A stretch of 24,254 bases of DNA from contig JALXCH010000159.1 of NCBI GenBank assembly GCA_026991005.1, positions 1 through 24,254 on the forward strand. The letters are read 5' to 3'. The translations under genes were made by a program, and so were the position numbers. Shown piece by piece: positions 16,260 through 24,171 of this stretch (the first letter of the stretch is position 1; every line of letters starts with the position of its first letter). This stretch comes from Calditrichia bacterium (GTDB taxonomy: Bacteria; Calditrichota; Calditrichia; RBG-13-44-9). The notes under the pieces are model-generated. The model made no database searches, had not been told where the DNA came from, and saw only the letters and a program-made list of their open reading frames with translations.

Positions 16260-17639
16260 CTATCTCCTCTCGTCCAGATATTCCAGAACTTTTTCCATGG
16301 TCATCCCCCGCGACCCCTTAATCAGTACTGTATCTCCCTCTTGTAATTGCTTTTTCAGTACCCGGGCCAGTTCACGATGCTCCCGGAACCACTGCATGCG
16401 CTCTTCCCCCAGAATGGGGAGCATTTCCCGGGTCATTTCTCCGTAACCCAGCACCTGAACCGGTCGGGAACGCAAGTACTCTCCCAGTTCCCGGTGGGCT
16501 GGTATTGCCTGGTCTCCCAATTCCAGCATATCTCCCAGTACGGCAAAGCGCCGGGCGCCATCCTGCAACGGCAATTCGCACAGGTAGTCGATGGCAGCAC
16601 GCATGGACTCCGGATTAGCATTGTAGGCATCGTTAATAATGGTGATTCCCCGTTCAGTGCGAAATACGTCCATTCGCAGGTGCACCGGTTTCATATTCTC
16701 CAGCGCATGGCGAATATCTTCCGGAGGTACCCCTCGCTCGAGTCCCACTGCAGCGGCTAATAAGGCGTTGTAAAACTGGTGCTTCCCCGGGAGGGAAAGC
16801 CGCATTGGTAAACCACCCTGAACTCTCATTTCCACCCTGCCCTGCTCATCCAATCCCAGCAATTCCCCCCGGATGTCCGCCTCCGGCCCTGTACCCACCC
16901 GAACGATGCGCACATCGGGGCGCTGGTACCGGCGCAGGTAGGCATCTTCCATATTGAGAAAGATGGTGCTCCCCGCCGCCAGTCCCCGGAACAAGGCTGT
17001 TTTCTCCTTGTAAATGGCTTCGCGGGAACCAAAGAACCCGATGTGCCCGCTGCCAATGTTGGTAATCAGCGCATGGGTGGGTTGAACGATGGAGGTAAGG
17101 GTAGCAATTTCGCCGGGATGATTGGTACCCATTTCCACCACAGCAATTTCGGTATCTTCCTCCAGCCGGAAGAGCGTCAACGGAACCCCGATAAAATTAT
17201 TCAGGTTACCAAGGGTGCTCATCACCCGATAACTGGTGCTCAGAATAGCAGAAATCATTTCCTTGGTGGTGGTTTTCCCGGCAGAGCCGGTGAGCGCCAG
17301 CACCGGAATGGTAAACTGGCGTCGGTACCAGCCCGCCAGTTGCCCTAAAAAGCGGATGGTATCTTCCACCAGAAGCAGGGGAATATCCTGCGGTAATTGG
17401 GGAGCGCTGTCTGCTTGAGCCACGATCAGCGAAGCCCCTTTCTCCAATGCCCGGGGGATAAACCGGTGGCCGTCGAAACGTTCGCCGGGGATGGCAACAA
17501 ACATCTCCCCCGGCTGCAGGGTACGAGAATCGATGGAAACACCGGGGATAGGCTTCACTCCGGATGCTCCCCGGAGCACTCCCGCATTCCTCTCTTCCGC
17601 CAGAAATCTGTGTATATTTATGGGTACCATGTTAAACAA
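16260..17639 (-). CDS. murF: UDP-MurNAc-tripeptide--D-alanyl-D-alanine ligase (MurF)
   Basis: Cytoplasmic ATP-dependent ligase that adds the D-Ala-D-Ala dipeptide, finishing the UDP-MurNAc-pentapeptide. Its 459 residues have the N-terminal Mur domain with DSRT (37-40) and PGERFDGH (51-58), the P-loop GSAGKTTTKEM (118-128), the central EMGTNHPGEI segment and a C-terminal domain beginning near INDAYNANP. The start is ambiguous. TTG at 17639 lies 5 bases after an AAAGG Shine-Dalgarno, while the in-frame ATG at 17630 lies 14 bases from it; I favour the TTG. The D-Ala-D-Ala supplier Ddl is not in this cluster. mraY follows after 2 bases. Confidence 0.97.
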   Translation of the reverse strand: MFNMVPINIHRFLAEERNAGVLRGASGVKPIPGVSIDSRTLQPGEMFVAIPGERFDGHRFIPRALEKGASLIVAQADSAPQLPQDIPLLLVEDTIRFLGQLAGWYRRQFTIPVLALTGSAGKTTTKEMISAILSTSYRVMSTLGNLNNFIGVPLTLFRLEEDTEIAVVEMGTNHPGEIATLTSIVQPTHALITNIGSGHIGFFGSREAIYKEKTALFRGLAAGSTIFLNMEDAYLRRYQRPDVRIVRVGTGPEADIRGELLGLDEQGRVEMRVQGGLPMRLSLPGKHQFYNALLAAAVGLERGVPPEDIRHALENMKPVHLRMDVFRTERGITIINDAYNANPESMRAAIDYLCELPLQDGARRFAVLGDMLELGDQAIPAHRELGEYLRSRPVQVLGYGEMTREMLPILGEERMQWFREHRELARVLKKQLQEGDTVLIKGSRGMTMEKVLEYLDERR

Positions 17640-17688
17640 TAAAACCTTTCATAGATCAGTTTGGGGAAAAAGCGTGTGCTTAATCCCT

Positions 17689-19170
17689 TTACGTCTTTTC
17701 GGCTGAATCTTTCCGCTGTTTCGATTGAATAAATTCTTTAACTACCTGCCGGTCATCAAACGGAAACGAACGGTTACCTATAATTTGATATGTTTCGTGG
17801 CCTTTTCCGGCAATGACTACCGCATCGTGTTTCCCGGCCATTTGCAGCGCTTTCCAGATGGCTTCTCTTCGGTCGGGAATCACCGTCACTTTTTCCCGCT
17901 CATAAATCCCTTCGAGAATATCCTCGATGATTTTCCCGGGGTCTTCGCTGCGGGGATTGTCATTGGTCAGGATGATGACATCGGCAAAATCTTCGGCGGC
18001 TTTTCCCATCATCGGGCGTTTCCCCGGGTCGCGATCGCCTCCGGCACCAAACACCACAATCAAATTGCGCGGCTGGGTCTCCCACACCGCTTTCAGGATA
18101 TTCACCAGTGCGTCCGGAGTGTGAGCGTAATCCACATAAGCGGTGGCACCACCGGGCAGATTGAACACCTCGCAGCGCCCGGGAACACGCTGCAACTGCC
18201 GAATCCCCTTCCCAATAAAAGAAGATTGAATTCCCAGCGCCACAGCGGTTGTAACTGCCGCCATCACATTGTAAATATTAAACTTGCCCACCAGAGAAGT
18301 TTCCAGTTGAATCTCCCCTTCGGGAACCTGTAAACGGATTTCCATGCCCCCGGGAAAAATCTGATGGGAGAGATATTTAACAGTAGCCTGGGGAATGTGC
18401 ATGGAATAGGTAAATATCTCTCCCGAAGTTGCTTCGATAACCCGCTGACCGTATGGGTCATCCAGGTTGACAATGGCGTACTGATGTTCAGTTAAGTTCT
18501 TGAATAGCCGCAGTTTAGCGCGAAAATATTCTTCAACGGTTCCGTGGAAATCCAGATGATCGCGGCTGAGATTGGTAAACACGGCTGCCAGGAACGGAAT
18601 TTCGTCCACCCGATGCAAAACCAGGGCGTGGGAAGAGACTTCCATCACGCAACTTCGGGCACCGGATCGCACCATGCGAGCCATCAGGCGCTGGATATCC
18701 ACACTCTCCGGCGTGGTGCGCTCGGCTTCCTGCCATTCTTTGCCGTCGAAAGTGCGAATGGTGCTGATGAGTCCCGGCTTCCAGTGCGCTGCCTGCAAAA
18801 TGGAATGAATTAAATAGGCAGTGGTGGTTTTTCCGTTGGTGCCAGTAATGCCCACCACCTTCAGCTTGCGGGCTGGTTCATTAAAAAAAATACTGGCAAT
18901 TTTTGCCAGTGTCGCCCGGGTATCTCGCACTACCACCATAGTGGCATCGGGCAGCTCCTGCGCTTCCTCCACAAAAAAGACCCGCGCCCCCTGCTGGTAC
19001 GCCTGCGAGAGGAAGCGATGCCCATCCGTACGATAACCCCGGATTGCCACAAAAGCATCTCCCTCCTGCACCTGCCGGGAATCGTACTGAATATCGCTCA
19101 CAAAGCGATCGGTGCGTCCCCGCACTTCCTCCACCGCAAGTTGCTCCAATATTTTCTCCAGACTCATCAT
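17689..19170 (-). CDS. murE: UDP-MurNAc-tripeptide synthetase, meso-DAP adding (MurE)
   Basis: Cytoplasmic ATP-dependent ligase that adds the third stem residue. The P-loop GTNGKTTT is at about 110-117, and the motif DNPRSEDP near residue 405 is the one associated with meso-diaminopimelate rather than lysine, so the wall is predicted to be the DAP type. I place the start at the ATG at 19170, whose ATGA contains the ftsI stop. A GTG four codons upstream (19182) is also open, but neither has a clear Shine-Dalgarno. The length of about 493 residues is normal. murF begins 49 bp beyond its stop. Confidence 0.97.
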   Translation of the reverse strand: MMSLEKILEQLAVEEVRGRTDRFVSDIQYDSRQVQEGDAFVAIRGYRTDGHRFLSQAYQQGARVFFVEEAQELPDATMVVVRDTRATLAKIASIFFNEPARKLKVVGITGTNGKTTTAYLIHSILQAAHWKPGLISTIRTFDGKEWQEAERTTPESVDIQRLMARMVRSGARSCVMEVSSHALVLHRVDEIPFLAAVFTNLSRDHLDFHGTVEEYFRAKLRLFKNLTEHQYAIVNLDDPYGQRVIEATSGEIFTYSMHIPQATVKYLSHQIFPGGMEIRLQVPEGEIQLETSLVGKFNIYNVMAAVTTAVALGIQSSFIGKGIRQLQRVPGRCEVFNLPGGATAYVDYAHTPDALVNILKAVWETQPRNLIVVFGAGGDRDPGKRPMMGKAAEDFADVIILTNDNPRSEDPGKIIEDILEGIYEREKVTVIPDRREAIWKALQMAGKHDAVVIAGKGHETYQIIGNRSFPFDDRQVVKEFIQSKQRKDSAEKT

Positions 19171-21296
19171 GACGGTCGACACCAGATTCGAATCGTTTTA
19201 TTGGGTGTAAGCACCGAACCCGGTTTGGGTTCCTGCTTTACCACAATGCCATGCCCCTGGACTTCTACTTCGACACCCAGTTCATTTACCGCATCCAGCG
19301 CTTCCTTTAAAGTAAGCCCTTTGAGGGAAGGCACCCGTTTGCGCTGCTGCGCCGTGCGTTTTTCCAGATACAAATCCACCTGTTTGCTTCGAGAATTTTT
19401 CGTTACCACCTTCTGCCGGGAAACAAATTGCCCATTCCCCACCAGGCGGATGCGGTAACCGCGCTGTTCCAGAATTTTACGGGCTGTGTTAACGGGCAGG
19501 TTTTCCACCCGGGGAATTTCCTCGGGCAGGGAATCACTTTCGGTAGCAATGAGAGCAGTCAGTTGAGGTTCCCGGGTCGAGAATAAACTATAAATGCGCC
19601 GCGCCATGCGTCGAAAAATAGGCGCCGCCACCTGCCCACCGTAATACACTCCCCGGGGATTGCGTACCATCACCAGAAGCAGAAATTCCGGATGATGTGC
19701 CGGAAAATAGCCCACAAAGGACGCCAGATGGCTGTGGCGATCGTAAGCACCTTTCTCTTCGTCGTACAATTGGGCGGTACCGGTTTTCCCGGCAATCTCC
19801 AGTCCCGGAATAGCTGCTTTCACCCCGGTACCTTCGCGCACCACCCCAACCAGTACGCTGTTAATCAGCTCCGCCGTTTGGGGCGAAATGACCTGCCGAA
19901 TGACCTCCGGCTGATTTTTCAGCAGAACATTCCCATGCAAACCGCGCACCTCGCTGGCTACAAACGGACGATACAGGCGTCCACCATTTGCCACCGCACA
20001 ATAGGCATTGGCCAGTTGCAAAGGGGTAACACCCACGCCATATCCCACACTTAAATACTGATAATCAAATGCATCATAATCTTTTAAATCCCGCAGCAAC
20101 CCGGCACTTTCGCCCGGCAAATCCACATCGGTTACCATCCCAAATCCGAAATTACGAATATAACGATAAAGTAAGCCGGAAGGAAGTTTTCGGGCAATTT
20201 TCACCACTCCGATGTTACTGGAATGTTCAATTACCTGCCGTACGGTTAGCCAGCCGTATTTTTTATGATCCAGAATAGTGCGATTGAACAACCGATAGCG
20301 CCCATTCTCGCAAAATACAATGTCTTTGTCCAGTTTGAGATGCAAATTCTCCAGTGCCGCGGAAAGAGTAACAATTTTAAAGGTTGAACCGGGTTCCACC
20401 ACATCGATAATAGCACGATTTTTCCGCTGCCATTCCGAATAGCGACTGGCACGGTTGGGATCGAATTGGGGATAATTCGCCAGCGCCAGCAGTTCCCCGG
20501 TGTTGGGATTGAGCAGCAACGCCACCCCTTCGGGAGCTCCGCTCTCTTCCACTCCGCGCTTTAATTCATCCTCCAGCACCGTCTGGTAATCGATATCGAT
20601 GGTAAGAATCACATCGCAACCGTCAATGGGTGGCACACCGGCTAAATCCAGATTGGGCACCTGATGCCCCAGGGCATCCCGCTGATAAATGCGCCAGCCC
20701 GGTGTGCCCTGCAAATAATCGTTGTATTGCAATTCAATTCCTGCCAGGGGACGATTATCCACATCGCAATAGCCCACCAGATGCGCAGCCAGTTCGCGGT
20801 ATGGGTAAGCCCGCAGAAACTTTTTCTCCAGTACCAGACCCGCATCCCGCAGTTGCAGTAACGGTTTGATTTTGTTTGCCGGAACACGGTGTTTCAGGTA
20901 CACAAAATCGGGATGACGCCGCACTTTTTGCTGGATGGTGCGGCGAGAAATTCCCAGAACCCGGGAAAGCGTTTGGTACAATTTTGTTTTGTTTTGCACA
21001 AAGCGTCCCCGAACAGCTACAGAGTATTGCAGCACATCTCGCGCCAGCTCCCGCCCCTGCCGATCGTAAATCGTACCCCGTCGCGCCGGTACCACCTGCC
21101 GGTTGTTAATGTTATCTTCAGCTCGTTTCGCATAATAATCATGCAGAAACACCTGCAGCCGTACCAATTTCACTGCCACCAGAGCAAATCCAATTAGAAT
21201 CAGCAGCGTGAGCAGAATAAGCCGGAAATTTCCCCCGTTTTTTCTGGAAGATATTCCCGAAGAGTGATATACAGTTCGCTGGCGTTTACGGGACAT
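19167..21296 (-). CDS. ftsI: Division transpeptidase FtsI / PBP3-like, class B PBP with two PASTA domains
   Basis: Class B penicillin-binding protein that cross-links septal peptidoglycan with FtsW. The 709 residues have a basic N-terminus, one membrane helix (about 24-46), the PBP dimerisation domain (about 60-215) and the transpeptidase domain. The three catalytic motifs are intact: STFK with nucleophile Ser304 (304-307), SSN (359-361) and KTGT (504-507). The C-terminal extension from about residue 594 folds into two PASTA-type modules (about 594-646 and 655-709), so it is longer than E. coli FtsI. PASTA-bearing FtsI is known in Gram-positives (PBP2x, SpoVD) and in some Gram-negative phyla. 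It overlaps ftsL by 11 bp, and its Shine-Dalgarno (GGGAG) lies inside ftsL. Confidence 0.96.
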   Translation of the reverse strand: MSRKRQRTVYHSSGISSRKNGGNFRLILLTLLILIGFALVAVKLVRLQVFLHDYYAKRAEDNINNRQVVPARRGTIYDRQGRELARDVLQYSVAVRGRFVQNKTKLYQTLSRVLGISRRTIQQKVRRHPDFVYLKHRVPANKIKPLLQLRDAGLVLEKKFLRAYPYRELAAHLVGYCDVDNRPLAGIELQYNDYLQGTPGWRIYQRDALGHQVPNLDLAGVPPIDGCDVILTIDIDYQTVLEDELKRGVEESGAPEGVALLLNPNTGELLALANYPQFDPNRASRYSEWQRKNRAIIDVVEPGSTFKIVTLSAALENLHLKLDKDIVFCENGRYRLFNRTILDHKKYGWLTVRQVIEHSSNIGVVKIARKLPSGLLYRYIRNFGFGMVTDVDLPGESAGLLRDLKDYDAFDYQYLSVGYGVGVTPLQLANAYCAVANGGRLYRPFVASEVRGLHGNVLLKNQPEVIRQVISPQTAELINSVLVGVVREGTGVKAAIPGLEIAGKTGTAQLYDEEKGAYDRHSHLASFVGYFPAHHPEFLLLVMVRNPRGVYYGGQVAAPIFRRMARRIYSLFSTREPQLTALIATESDSLPEEIPRVENLPVNTARKILEQRGYRIRLVGNGQFVSRQKVVTKNSRSKQVDLYLEKRTAQQRKRVPSLKGLTLKEALDAVNELGVEVEVQGHGIVVKQEPKPGSVLTPNKTIRIWCRPS

Positions 21297-21645
21297 ATTT
21301 CCGGTACTCCCTTTCGTCCACGGTTAAAATTTTTGCTTTTTCCATGGGAACCATTCCCAACTTTTGCATGGCAATATGAGGAATTTGTTTTAACAGTTCG
21401 TTCCGCCGGGTTTCCAGTTGAATATGTCGGGAACTCAAAAGCCGCACTTCTTTTTCCAGCGTGGTAATTCGCTCCAACGTTTGGCGAACGGCGACATTCT
21501 TCCATTGCACCAGAATAAAAAAAAGCGTAATGGCGAATATCAAAAGAAAAATGGTAAACGCCGAAAGCACATTTACGGCTGCCCGGGTGGCTCCCTTTTT
21601 CACCTGATACATGGTTCGGGAACGGCGTTTTCGTTTTACCGCCAT
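21286..21645 (-). CDS. ftsL: Cell division protein FtsL
   Basis: Small bitopic divisome protein that, with FtsQ and usually FtsB, activates FtsW/FtsI. The 119 residues have a strongly basic cytoplasmic N-terminus (KRKRRSR), one membrane helix (about 26-47), a heptad-like coiled-coil segment (about 50-88) and the family-typical LGM-type end (IAMQKLGMVP, near 91-100). Sequence conservation in this family is low, so the call rests on architecture, that end motif and position. The ATG overlaps the rsmH stop by one base (TAATG), with AAGGAG inside rsmH. Confidence 0.9.
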   Translation of the reverse strand: MAVKRKRRSRTMYQVKKGATRAAVNVLSAFTIFLLIFAITLFFILVQWKNVAVRQTLERITTLEKEVRLLSSRHIQLETRRNELLKQIPHIAMQKLGMVPMEKAKILTVDEREYRKYVP

Positions 21646-22592
21646 TACACAATCTCCTTGTAAGGTACCACTTTTTCTGCCACGCGTAAACGGGCACTGC
21701 GCGCCCGGGGATTCCGTGCTATTTCTTCCGGCGTGGGGAAAATCGGTTTGCGCGTCACCGCGCGCATTTCCCGCACTTTATCGCACACGCACCGGGGGAA
21801 TTCCGGGGGACACACACAGTCCAGCTCTTTGTAGCGGATAAACTCTTTCACAATGCGATCTTCCAGGGAATGGTAGGCAATCACCGCCAGGCGTCCTCCT
21901 TCATCCAGGCATTCGAAGGCTTTCTCCAGCGCCCGGCGCAATCGGTTGAGTTCGTCGTTCACTTCAATACGAATCGCCTGGAATACCCGGGCCAGAGTTT
22001 TATTTACCAGCGGGGTTTTCACCACACTGCGCACCACCGCAGCTAATTGGGTGGTCGTTTCGATAGGCGCCTCCTGCCGGGTTTCCACAATTCTTCGGGC
22101 AATCTTACGCCACATTCGTTCCTCACCATATTCTCGCAAAATCCGTCCCAGTTGTGCCTCACTGTAAGAATTAACCACCTGCCGGGCGGTTAATTCCTGC
22201 TTTCGATTAAATCGCATGTCCAGCGGACCTTCTGCCATAAACGAAAACCCCTTTTCCTTCTCATCCACCTGGAAGGAAGAAATCCCCAGATCGAATAAAA
22301 TGCCCTGTACGGGAAGGAGTTCTTCCTGTACCAGGACAATATCCAGTTGATCGAAAAAAGCTCGCCGTAATCGCACATTAGGAAAGGTCGAAAGACGTTG
22401 CGCAGCAAACCGGAGCGCATCCTCATCGGCATCCAGCCCCACCAGCACACCCGAGCTATCCAGCTTCCTCAAAATCCCTTCAGCGTGTCCGCCACCACCC
22501 ACCGTGCAATCCAGATAAACACCTTTGGGCGTGGTTACCAGCAAGTCGACAACTTCCTGTTGCAGAACCGGAACGTGAAATTTCCCGGCCAT
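21645..22592 (-). CDS. rsmH: 16S rRNA m4C1402 methyltransferase RsmH (MraW)
   Basis: SAM-dependent methyltransferase that N4-methylates C1402 of 16S rRNA in the ribosomal P site, a non-division gene that is a constant member of dcw clusters. The 315 residues include the opening HVPVLQQEVV (6-15), the SAM-binding DCTVGGGGHAEGIL (28-41), the DLGISSFQVD motif near residue 106, and the late motif AYHSLEDRIVK near residue 250. A cysteine-rich patch (CVCPPEFPRCVC) occurs near 273-284. It follows mraZ after 20 bp with a GGAG Shine-Dalgarno and runs into ftsL. Confidence 0.98.
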   Translation of the reverse strand: MAGKFHVPVLQQEVVDLLVTTPKGVYLDCTVGGGGHAEGILRKLDSSGVLVGLDADEDALRFAAQRLSTFPNVRLRRAFFDQLDIVLVQEELLPVQGILFDLGISSFQVDEKEKGFSFMAEGPLDMRFNRKQELTARQVVNSYSEAQLGRILREYGEERMWRKIARRIVETRQEAPIETTTQLAAVVRSVVKTPLVNKTLARVFQAIRIEVNDELNRLRRALEKAFECLDEGGRLAVIAYHSLEDRIVKEFIRYKELDCVCPPEFPRCVCDKVREMRAVTRKPIFPTPEEIARNPRARSARLRVAEKVVPYKEIV

Positions 22593-22612
22593 AAATTGTG
22601 CTCCATCCTGTT

Positions 22613-23056
22613 TCAGAAATCCAGAACATCGGTTAATTCCGGATAGCTCTCCGAAATGCCTTCCACATCCTGTTTCAATATTTCGGGATTCCAGATTTCA
22701 ATTTTTCTTCCGGTTCCCAGCACTACCACATCCTTTTTCAGCCCCGCATATTCAATCAAATCGGCAGGGATGTTAATCCGTCCCTGCTTATCCACTTTCT
22801 GGTGCGATACATAATAATTTAAATGGCGGAGGAGTTTCCGCCGCTCTTTCCCATCGGTGACCTGGCGTTCGATTTCCCGCACTTTGCGCTGCCACTCCTT
22901 CAGGGGGAACATCACCACGCAGCGTTCGCTACCGCGGGTGAGGATAAACATTTCCCCATCACCGGAGCTCTCGGCCGTATCCCGAAAGCGGGCGGGCATA
23001 TTAATCCGTCCCTTTGAATCCAGAACATTTAAAAAACGGCCGTAGTATTCTCCCAT
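22613..23056 (-). CDS. mraZ: Transcriptional regulator MraZ
   Basis: DNA-binding regulator of the dcw operon, first gene of the cluster; in E. coli it represses its own promoter by binding direct repeats. The 147 residues hold two SpoVT-AbrB-like domains, each with the family signature: DSKGRINMPARFR (13-25) and DKQGRINIPADL (89-100). Length and the opening MGEYYGRFLN fit the family. The Shine-Dalgarno is weak (GGTGA). Upstream there is a possible promoter and a short dyad, but not the usual run of TGGGN direct repeats. Confidence 0.97.
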   Translation of the reverse strand: MGEYYGRFLNVLDSKGRINMPARFRDTAESSGDGEMFILTRGSERCVVMFPLKEWQRKVREIERQVTDGKERRKLLRHLNYYVSHQKVDKQGRINIPADLIEYAGLKKDVVVLGTGRKIEIWNPEILKQDVEGISESYPELTDVLDF

Positions 23057-23084
23057 GGGTCACCGATTGAATTTAATGAATTTT

Positions 23085-23102
23085 AGTGGAAAATGCGCCA
23101 CT
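23085..23102. promoter_or_regulatory. Short dyad in the mraZ leader, possible operator
   Basis: AGTGG (23085-23089) and CCACT (23098-23102) form a 5-bp inverted repeat with an 8-base spacer, between the candidate -10 box and the mraZ ATG. On the minus strand it includes AAGTGGC, which resembles the AAAGTGK unit of MraZ boxes known from mollicutes, and TGGGG occurs 12 bases before it. Canonical boxes come as three repeats in the same orientation at 10-base steps, which are not seen here. Confidence 0.25.
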
Positions 23103-23113
23103 TCTCACCCCAT

Positions 23114-23141
23114 AAGTTACACAAAAAAATGAAAAATGCAA
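23114..23141 (-). promoter_or_regulatory. Candidate promoter of the dcw operon before mraZ
   Basis: On the minus strand TTGCAT (23141-23136) and TAACTT (23119-23114) with 16-base spacing lie about 57 bases upstream of the mraZ ATG in an AT-rich tract. The -10 match is poor. This is the most likely region for the main operon promoter by position, but the boxes are uncertain. Confidence 0.3.
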
Positions 23142-23260
23142 GAGGTTTCTTTACTTTTTTTGTGGAATTCGGAATTCAATTCCAGAATTCCGGGTAAAAT
23201 CAAATTTTTATAGAGGTTAGCGGGAAACAACGTTTTGCGGAAACTGAAATCTGTTTTTGC

Positions 23261-23309
23261 AACCACAGATGCCCCTGAAAGTATTAAAACCACAGAAGAC
23301 ACGGAGTGA
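23261..23309. repeat. Degenerate AACCACAGA repeat pair
   Basis: AACCACAGATG at 23261-23271 and AACCACAGAAGACACGGAG at 23288-23306 share the same head. Words of this type (CCACAGA, ACACGGAG) are widespread dispersed non-coding repeats in several environmental phyla (general knowledge). Confidence 0.5.
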
Positions 23310-23331
23310 CCGAAAGAAAAGAAAACATTTA

Positions 23332-23463
23332 CCCACGAATCACGCGAATGGACACGAATTAAAAATAATTGGTTATTGGAAATTGGCATTCGGAATTGGG
23401 ATTTTGAGATTTGCTTTTTGTGATCTGGAATTTGCGCTTTTGTAGCACGCCTCTCCTGAGGCG
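23332..23463. repeat. Direct repeat of about 135 bp, copy 1
   Basis: Begins CCCACGAATCACGCGAATGG, runs through a low-complexity stretch of GAATT/GATTT words, and ends with a 7-bp hairpin (ACGCCTC/GAGGCGT, 23447-23464, loop TCCT). It is nearly the same as copy 2 at 23634-23772, differing by scattered substitutions and a short insertion. Directly after it lies a second perfect hairpin, ATGCTGC-GAA-GCAGCAT (23466-23482). Confidence 0.85.
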
Positions 23464-23633
23464 TTATGCTGCGAAGCAGCATTCATTGCCCACTGGAAGC
23501 TTTACCCACTCAGGAGATCCGAGTTACACAGCTTGCTCTATTCATTAGCACATCTGGAATCATTAACTACGAATCACATGTTTGGGCATTTAACTACCGA
23601 ATTACTTGCCCACGAATTAAAAAATTTCTATTT

Positions 23634-23772
23634 GCCCACGAATCACCCGAATGGACGCGAATTAAAAATAATTGGTTATGGGAAATTGGGATTCTGAATT
23701 GAGATTTTGAGATTTGTTTTTTGTGATTTGGTTTTGGAATTTGCGTTTTTGTAGCATGCCTCTCCTGAGGCG
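23634..23772. repeat. Direct repeat of about 135 bp, copy 2
   Basis: Same head (GCCCACGAATCACCCGAATG), same internal words in the same order and same terminal hairpin (GCCTC-TCCT-GAGGC) as copy 1, about 300 bp away. The head alone occurs again at 23608-23617 and 23966-24000. The extra GGTTTT near 23730-23735 distinguishes it from copy 1. Confidence 0.85.
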
Positions 23773-23814
23773 TATCATTTAATGTATAATGGAAGGATCC
23801 CATGCTATGCACCA

Positions 23815-23908
23815 GAGATTCTTCGCTCCGCTGACGCTGCGCTCAGAATGACGGGGCTGGTGGTGCTGTCATTCTGAACCCTCGCCGCAGGCGAGGGTGA
23901 AGAATCTC
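23815..23908. repeat. Compound inverted-repeat element, complete copy
   Basis: A 94-bp element with outer arms GAGATTCTTC (23815-23824) and GAAGAATCTC (23899-23908), inner arms CAGAATGAC (23844-23852) and GTCATTCTG (23868-23876), and a third hairpin CCCTCGCC-GCA-GGCGAGGG (23879-23897). The nested symmetry resembles REP/BIME-like or MITE-like dispersed elements. No coding capacity. A fragment is at 23934-23956 and a second copy at the right edge. Confidence 0.85.
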
Positions 23909-23933
23909 CTTCTGATGAAGAAGATAAATTTAC

Positions 23934-23956
23934 GAGATTCTTCGCTGCGCTCAGAA
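23934..23956. repeat. Fragment of the compound inverted-repeat element
   Basis: GAGATTCTTCGCTGCGCTCA matches the left end of the 23815-23908 element but lacks the CTGACGC insert, and breaks off after CAGAA. Confidence 0.7.
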
Positions 23957-23965
23957 CTGATATTT

Positions 23966-24000
23966 GCCCACGAATCACACAAATAAGCATGAATTAAAAT
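23966..24000. repeat. Partial copy of the CCCACGAATCAC repeat head
   Basis: GCCCACGAATCACACAAATA followed by a diverged GAATTAAAAT matches only the first part of the repeats of about 135 bp. The following TGAAATTTGTGATTTT keeps some of their low-complexity words. Confidence 0.6.
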
Positions 24001-24032
24001 CTCGATATAATGAAATTTGTGATTTTATTTTT

Positions 24033-24110
24033 TCGCTGCGAGCGCTGCGAATCCCAAGGGGATCTCCCAAAGGAGTCCTGTGGACCTTTGGACGCTGCGG
24101 TTTCTTTAAA
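24033..24110. repeat. Hairpin-dense intergenic element, copy 2
   Basis: Contains ATCCC-AAG-GGGAT (24051-24063) and CCAAAGG/CCTTTGG (24067-24091, 11-base loop), and ends CGCTGCGGTTTCTTTAAA. The ending and hairpin style match the element at 6029-6210, which suggests one diverged family. The relation is inferred by eye. Confidence 0.45.
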
Positions 24111-24171
24111 TCTGGAATTGTGAGAGGTGGGCTTCAGTTGTTCATTTTAGGCATTCTATTCATTGCTTTAA

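Noticed and set aside
17632..17652. Six-codon leader peptide before murF
   Set aside because: It has no ribosome site of its own. Its second and third codons are the AAAGG that serves murF, so it is most likely chance.
19167..19182. GTG at 19182 as the murE start
   Set aside because: There is no ribosome site before it, and the ATG at 19170 forms the ATGA overlap with the ftsI stop that is typical of this operon. The GTG cannot be excluded.
23332..24000. CRISPR array suggested by repeated CCCACGAATCAC heads
   Set aside because: Spacing is irregular, repeat lengths vary from about 12 to 135 bp, and the spacers are not of uniform size. No cas genes are in view.
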